Assembly (NCBI GenBank): GCA_002368175.1
Contig: AP018172.1
Location: 248,001 to 312,000 of the forward strand
Origin: Calothrix sp. NIES-2098
GTDB taxonomy: Bacteria; Cyanobacteriota; Cyanobacteriia; Cyanobacteriales; Nostocaceae
Direction of reading: 5' to 3'
Length of the DNA stretch: 64,000 nucleotides
The notes under the pieces are model-generated. The model searched no databases. It was not told the DNA's origin and saw nothing but the letters and a program-made list of their open reading frames with translations. Positions 59,439-64,000 of the stretch are shown here, piece after piece (positions within the stretch are counted from its first letter, which is position 1; the number at the start of each line of letters is the position of its first letter). A program made the position numbers and the translations under genes.

Positions 59439-62400
59439 ATGATGAATCTGCAAAAAGAACTACCTATATCGAGTTTGTCTTGTTTCGTAGTCGGTGATGG
59501 TGTTCTGCCATTAAGTTGCTTGGAAATTCTGTTACAGAAAGGTTGGCAAGTGCTGGGAATTTATTCAATGGATAATTCCTTGCAAAAGTGGGCGCAAGAA
59601 CATGGCATCAACCACGCTGCTTCTCGAACCGATTTTAACGCACAACTTTTGAGCAACCAGTACGATTATCTTTTCAGCATTAATAATGTCAAGTGGATTA
59701 TTCCCGCTGATGTAATTGCCCAGGCACGCAAAGCAACCATTAACTACCACGACTCACCATTGCCAAAGTATGCTGGCTTGTATGCGACTTCTTGGGCTTT
59801 GCTGAATGGTGAAACCAATCATGCTGTCACCTGGCACGAAGTTACCTGTGAAATTGATGCCGGACGGATATTAAAACAGCAAGAAGTGCCAATTTTGGCA
59901 GATGATACCGTATTTATGCTGAATACTCGCTGCTTCGATGCCGCAGTCAAATCTTTTGACGAACTGGTAACGGAATTAGCAACAGATAAAGTGCAGCCTT
60001 ATCCCCAGGATCTATCTCAACGGAGTTATTTTGGCCTCAGCGATCGCCCACCCTCAGCGGGGATAATATCATTTGATGACAGTAGTAAAGATATTTGTAA
60101 CCTGGTCAGAGCGCTAGAGTTTGGGCCAGTTGCCAACCAACTAGGTGTGGCTAAACTTTGGTTGCCAGGAGGAGTAGTTGCTGTAGGATCTGCCCGTTTA
60201 ACCAAAACTTCCCAAGGCATTCCCGGACAGGTGCTGAATCTAGATGCCGATGGGTTGCACGTTGCTACCGTGGATGGCGCGGTGCAATTGAGTAAGTTCG
60301 CTACTTTAAATGGCAAAGAACTCTCTGTAGACAACTTGAGTGAAGATTATGGTGTGGTAGTCGGTAATGTTTTACCTGTAATTGATGCCGCTACCAAAGA
60401 TGCAATTAGCCAGCGTAATGCTGCTATCTGTCGTTATGAAACGACATGGGCAGAACGGTTAAAGACATTAGCGCCGTTTCAGCATCCTTATTTACCAGTG
60501 GAACTATCTAGCCAAACAGGAGATAGTCCCCTGCACCGTTATTCCATCTCGCTACCAACTCCACAGCTAGAGCCGAAATCCCTGTTAACAATGTTTGCCG
60601 CCTACTGTGCGCGGCTGACAACCGAGGCAGAATTTGACTTAGGGCTGCAAACCAACGCACAGCGCAGCATTGCACCAGAGATATTTGCCCAACGGGTGCC
60701 GATCCGCATTCAAGTGCAGCCTGAAGAGTCGTTCGATCGATTCCAAGAACGGCTGACAGTGGATCTAGATCGGACATCGCGGCTGGGTAGTTTTAGAAAT
60801 AGCTTGTTAAGACGTTATCCAGAACTGCAAGCAAATTCTCAAAATCATTTTCTCCCGGTAGCGATCGCTCTAGTTCCCAGCCCCGATCGACTCGATTGGC
60901 AGCATCTCAATGCAACTATTGCCTTGGTGGCTTACGAAGATGGTAGCTTACCAGAAGTGGTACATACAGGCGCAATTAATGACTTTTACAGTCAGGCGAT
61001 CGCCCAACAACTTCAGAGTTTAATCGCTGCGTGCATTGAGCATCCCCAACAACCTCTGGCGCAACTACCACTACTTTCCGCAGCCGAACAGCAGCAAATT
61101 TTGGTGGAGTGGAACCAGACAGCACAACCCTTTCCCAGCTATCTGTGCATCCACGAGCTATTTGAGCAGCAAGCAGCCAAAACTCCGGATGCGATCGCTG
61201 TTGTTTTTGGCGCGCAACAGCTCACCTACCGAGAATTAAATGAAAAAGCCAATCAACTAGCCCACTATCTGCGGCTTTGTGGAGTTGGCCCCGATGTTTT
61301 GGTAGGTTTGCACGTGGAGCGATCGCTGGAAATGATAATTGCGTTACAGGGAATCCACAAAGCCGGTGGCGCATATCTGCCCCTTGACCCCGACTTTCCC
61401 CACGATCGGCTGGCTTTCATGTTGCAAGATTCTCAAACGCCAGTTATCGTGACGCAGCAGAAGTTGATTTCCAATTTGCAGGTGGAACGCGATGTTCGCA
61501 TTGTTCCCATAGATACGATGTGGAGCGAAATTGCCCAACAACCTACCAGCAATCCCCATAGTGGAGTTAAACCGGAGAATTTAAGCTACATCATCTACAC
61601 TTCCGGTTCCACAGGTAAGCCCAAGGGCGTGATGGTAGAGCATCGCAATGTAGTCAACTTCTTTACTGGTATGGATGATGTAATTGATCGCGATCCACTA
61701 GGAGTCTGGTTGGCAGTCACCAGTTTATCCTTCGATATTTCCGTATTGGAACTATTCTGGACTCTGGCGCGGGGCTTTAAGGTCGTCATCTATAATCCCA
61801 AGGCAGAACGCGCCCGTTCTACTTCCCAGAAGTTAAAGCTACAACATGAATCGAAAACCATCGATTTTAGTCTGTTTTACTTCTCCAGCCACGAACAAGG
61901 CGAAGATGCCGCTGCCAAGTATCGGCTATTATTTGAAGGTAGCAAATTTGCCGATCGCAACGGGTTTACTGCTATCTGGACTCCCGAACGCCACTTCCAC
62001 GCCTTTGGTGGCTTATTCCCCAACCCCGCCCTCACCAGTGCCGCGATCGCCACAGTTACCAACCAGATTCAAATACGCGCTGGTAGTTGTGTGTCTCCAT
62101 TACATAGCCCAGTGCGTATTGCCGAAGATTGGTCTGTAGTCGATAACTTCTCCCGCGGTCGAGTAGGCATCTCCTTCGCCGCTGGCTGGCAACCCAATGA
62201 CTTTGTGCTGCGTCCCGAAACCTTTGAGAACCGTAAAGACATCATGTTCCAGCAAATTGAGGAGGTACGGGCACTCTGGCGCGGGGAAACTGTCAACTAT
62301 CCCAACGGTAAGGGAGAAATGGTGGCAGTGCAGACACTTCCGCGTCCGATTCAGCCCGAACTCCCAATCTGGATTACAGCAGCAAGCAATCCGGAAACAT

Positions 62401-64000
62401 TCCAGATGGCAGGAGCCAAAGGCTATCATATCTTGACCCATCTGCTAGGGCAAAGCCTGGAAGAGTTAGCAGCGAAAATTGCCATTTATCGTCAAGCCTG
62501 GGCAGAAAATGGTCATCCCGGTAAAGGCACTGTCACCCTGATGCTGCACACTTTCGTCGGGGAAAATGATGATGCAGTCAAAGAAATTGTCCGTCAGCCG
62601 ATGCGGCATTACCTGGCTAGTTCTCTCGATTTGATTAAAAAAGCCGCTTGGTCATTCCCGACGTTTAAGCAGAAAACTACTAACGACAACGGTCAATTCT
62701 CGGTATCTCATCTATCTGACCGAGATAAGGATGAAGTGTTGGACTTCTCCTTTGAGCGTTACTTTGAAACTAGCGGTTTGTTTGGCACAATAGAAACCTG
62801 TTTGCAGATGGTCGATCGCATCAAAGGTATTGATGTCGATGAAATTTCCTGCCTTATTGATTATGGTGTCGAGACAGAAAAAGTATTAGCCCAATTGCCA
62901 CTGCTGAATCAGGTGAAAGCACAAGCCAATGGCCAGGCAGGAAATCCAGAGCAGACACAAGATTACTCTATAGCTGACCTCATCAAGCAGCATCAAGCCA
63001 CCCATCTGCAATGCACGCCATCAATGGCTAGTATGCTGATTGCCGATAGCACGGCTCGCGAAGCTATAAGACAGATAAAGACGATGATGGTTGGCGGTGA
63101 AGCCTTTACCGAAGCCTTAGCCGAGCAACTCAAACAAATTATTCCGGGGCAGATTCACAATATGTACGGCCCCACAGAAACCACCATCTGGTCTACAACT
63201 CATACGCTGACAGAGGTGAATGGAGTGGTGCCCATTGGCAGAGCGATCGCCAACACTGAGTTGTACATTCTAGATAAGCATCGGCAACCCGTGCCAGTAG
63301 GCATGGCGGGCGAACTACTCATCGGTGGTAAAGGAGTGACTCGCGGCTATCTCAACAGGCCAGAGTTAACCCAAGAAAGGTTTATTCCCAATCCCTTCAA
63401 CAACAATCCAGAGGATCGCCTTTACCGTACCGGAGACTTGGTGCGTTACCGCATGGATGGCAATCTAGAGTTTTTAGGACGCATAGACTTTCAGGTAAAA
63501 GTCCGGGGCTACCGGATTGAACTGGGAGAAATTGAGACGATTTTAAGCCGACATGAGGCAGTGCGAGAAGCCGTAATTGTGGTTCGTGAAGATGTGCCTG
63601 GGGACAAGCGCCTTGTCGCCTATATATTGCCACAACCGGGAAATCAACCCGCCCATGCCACTCTGCGAGAATATCTACTCTCCCAATTGCCAGAGTACAT
63701 GGTGCCCTCTAATTTCGTCGTGCTGGAAGCATTTCCTCTGACACCAAACAATAAAGTTGACCGCAAGGCATTACCTGCTCCGATCGCGGTGCTACAGGAT
63801 AGCGAGCCTGTCAGAACCACAATGCCTCAAACCGAAATTGAGCAAACCCTGACTGAAATCTGGCAGAAAGTGCTGCAAGTCTCGCAAGTGGGAATCAAAG
63901 ACAACTTCTTCGATCTGGGGGGAAATTCCTTAGTTGCAGTCACATTAATGTCGGAAATTCGCTCCGCGTTTAATGTCAACTTACCCTTGATTAGCTTGTT
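59439..64000 (+). CDS. NRPS (partial): formyltransferase - half C - A split by luciferase-like monooxygenase - PCP
   Basis: The single frame stays open from ATG 59439 (GAGGA eight bases upstream) to the window end, 1520 codons. Residues ~1-300: formyltransferase-like with N102-x-H104 (INYHDSPLP) and D140 (EIDAGRIL). Residues ~400-545: only the second half of a condensation domain; no HHxxxDG is present. Residues ~560-800 and ~1176-1460: adenylation domain with LTYRELNEKANQ, YTSGSTGKPKG (~717-727), NMYGPTETT (~1241-1249), YRTGDLVRYR and NNKVDRKALP. Residues ~808-1155, between cores A4 and A5: a flavin luciferase-like monooxygenase (TAIWTPERHFHAFGGLF, ISFAAGWQPNDF). Then a carrier protein with Ser1497 (FDLGGNSL). 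The product is unknown. Confidence 0.95.
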   Translation, partial: MMNLQKELPISSLSCFVVGDGVLPLSCLEILLQKGWQVLGIYSMDNSLQKWAQEHGINHAASRTDFNAQLLSNQYDYLFSINNVKWIIPADVIAQARKATINYHDSPLPKYAGLYATSWALLNGETNHAVTWHEVTCEIDAGRILKQQEVPILADDTVFMLNTRCFDAAVKSFDELVTELATDKVQPYPQDLSQRSYFGLSDRPPSAGIISFDDSSKDICNLVRALEFGPVANQLGVAKLWLPGGVVAVGSARLTKTSQGIPGQVLNLDADGLHVATVDGAVQLSKFATLNGKELSVDNLSEDYGVVVGNVLPVIDAATKDAISQRNAAICRYETTWAERLKTLAPFQHPYLPVELSSQTGDSPLHRYSISLPTPQLEPKSLLTMFAAYCARLTTEAEFDLGLQTNAQRSIAPEIFAQRVPIRIQVQPEESFDRFQERLTVDLDRTSRLGSFRNSLLRRYPELQANSQNHFLPVAIALVPSPDRLDWQHLNATIALVAYEDGSLPEVVHTGAINDFYSQAIAQQLQSLIAACIEHPQQPLAQLPLLSAAEQQQILVEWNQTAQPFPSYLCIHELFEQQAAKTPDAIAVVFGAQQLTYRELNEKANQLAHYLRLCGVGPDVLVGLHVERSLEMIIALQGIHKAGGAYLPLDPDFPHDRLAFMLQDSQTPVIVTQQKLISNLQVERDVRIVPIDTMWSEIAQQPTSNPHSGVKPENLSYIIYTSGSTGKPKGVMVEHRNVVNFFTGMDDVIDRDPLGVWLAVTSLSFDISVLELFWTLARGFKVVIYNPKAERARSTSQKLKLQHESKTIDFSLFYFSSHEQGEDAAAKYRLLFEGSKFADRNGFTAIWTPERHFHAFGGLFPNPALTSAAIATVTNQIQIRAGSCVSPLHSPVRIAEDWSVVDNFSRGRVGISFAAGWQPNDFVLRPETFENRKDIMFQQIEEVRALWRGETVNYPNGKGEMVAVQTLPRPIQPELPIWITAASNPETFQMAGAKGYHILTHLLGQSLEELAAKIAIYRQAWAENGHPGKGTVTLMLHTFVGENDDAVKEIVRQPMRHYLASSLDLIKKAAWSFPTFKQKTTNDNGQFSVSHLSDRDKDEVLDFSFERYFETSGLFGTIETCLQMVDRIKGIDVDEISCLIDYGVETEKVLAQLPLLNQVKAQANGQAGNPEQTQDYSIADLIKQHQATHLQCTPSMASMLIADSTAREAIRQIKTMMVGGEAFTEALAEQLKQIIPGQIHNMYGPTETTIWSTTHTLTEVNGVVPIGRAIANTELYILDKHRQPVPVGMAGELLIGGKGVTRGYLNRPELTQERFIPNPFNNNPEDRLYRTGDLVRYRMDGNLEFLGRIDFQVKVRGYRIELGEIETILSRHEAVREAVIVVREDVPGDKRLVAYILPQPGNQPAHATLREYLLSQLPEYMVPSNFVVLEAFPLTPNNKVDRKALPAPIAVLQDSEPVRTTMPQTEIEQTLTEIWQKVLQVSQVGIKDNFFDLGGNSLVAVTLMSEIRSAFNVNLPLISL

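Noticed and set aside
59439..64000. Broken NRPS gene, suggested by many short antisense open frames
   Set aside because: Reading the plus strand from 59439, the frame stays open to the window end with every domain motif in phase.
1..64000. tRNA or rRNA genes
   Set aside because: No T-loop/acceptor-stem combination or rRNA segment was recognised by eye; a tRNAscan run would settle it.

Overview
The window looks like a filamentous, probably heterocyst-forming cyanobacterium (Nostocales). The signs are dense GCGATCGC (HIP1) octamers, a fused PanC-Cmk gene, many TPR and WD40 proteins, short tandem repeats of the Nostoc kind, and an AT-rich intergenic background. No rRNA, tRNA, CRISPR array or complete insertion sequence was found.

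Layout. 0-14 kb is a mixed chromosomal region: the start of an exported protein, a nuclease-like/TPR fusion, iron superoxide dismutase (sodB), pantoate ligase/CMP kinase, an RlpA-like protein, glutaminase with a perfect GTA-N8-TAC (NtcA-type) site upstream, membrane coiled-coil proteins, a solitary transposase-type zinc-ribbon/HTH protein and a WGR/beta-propeller protein. 14-22 kb is a type I secretion locus: a PpiC-type foldase, an ABC exporter with a cyclic-nucleotide-binding-like domain and a dead C39 domain, and a membrane fusion protein. It is divergent from an RTX protein carrying two CAP domains, which is probably its cargo. 22-41 kb holds exported and regulatory genes (GHL10 hydrolase, site-2 protease, old-yellow-enzyme reductase, receiver domain, WD40 protein, repeat-rich membrane protein) and a SucCD-like pair whose catalytic residues appear changed.

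42-55 kb is a one-strand exopolysaccharide locus: sugar-nucleotide dehydratase/epimerase, beta-propeller protein, flippase, FkbM methyltransferase, four GT4 glycosyltransferases, a Wzy-like polymerase and an initiating sugar-phosphate transferase. A hairpin at 54881-54926 probably ends it. It is followed by a three-gene cassette (PLP decarboxylase, ATP-grasp ligase, NeuD-like acyltransferase), which ends at a perfect 15-bp inverted repeat. Then come a Tat-signal DUF362 protein and the first 1520 codons of an NRPS that runs off the window.

The best candidate for an undescribed system is 55-64 kb. The NRPS has the order formyltransferase, half condensation domain, adenylation domain split by a luciferase-like monooxygenase, carrier protein. 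The architecture is recognisable (MupA/Atu3671-type monooxygenase; compare the MtaG and MelG modules), but the product cannot be read from the sequence, and the link to the decarboxylase/ATP-grasp/acyltransferase cassette is an inference from gene order.
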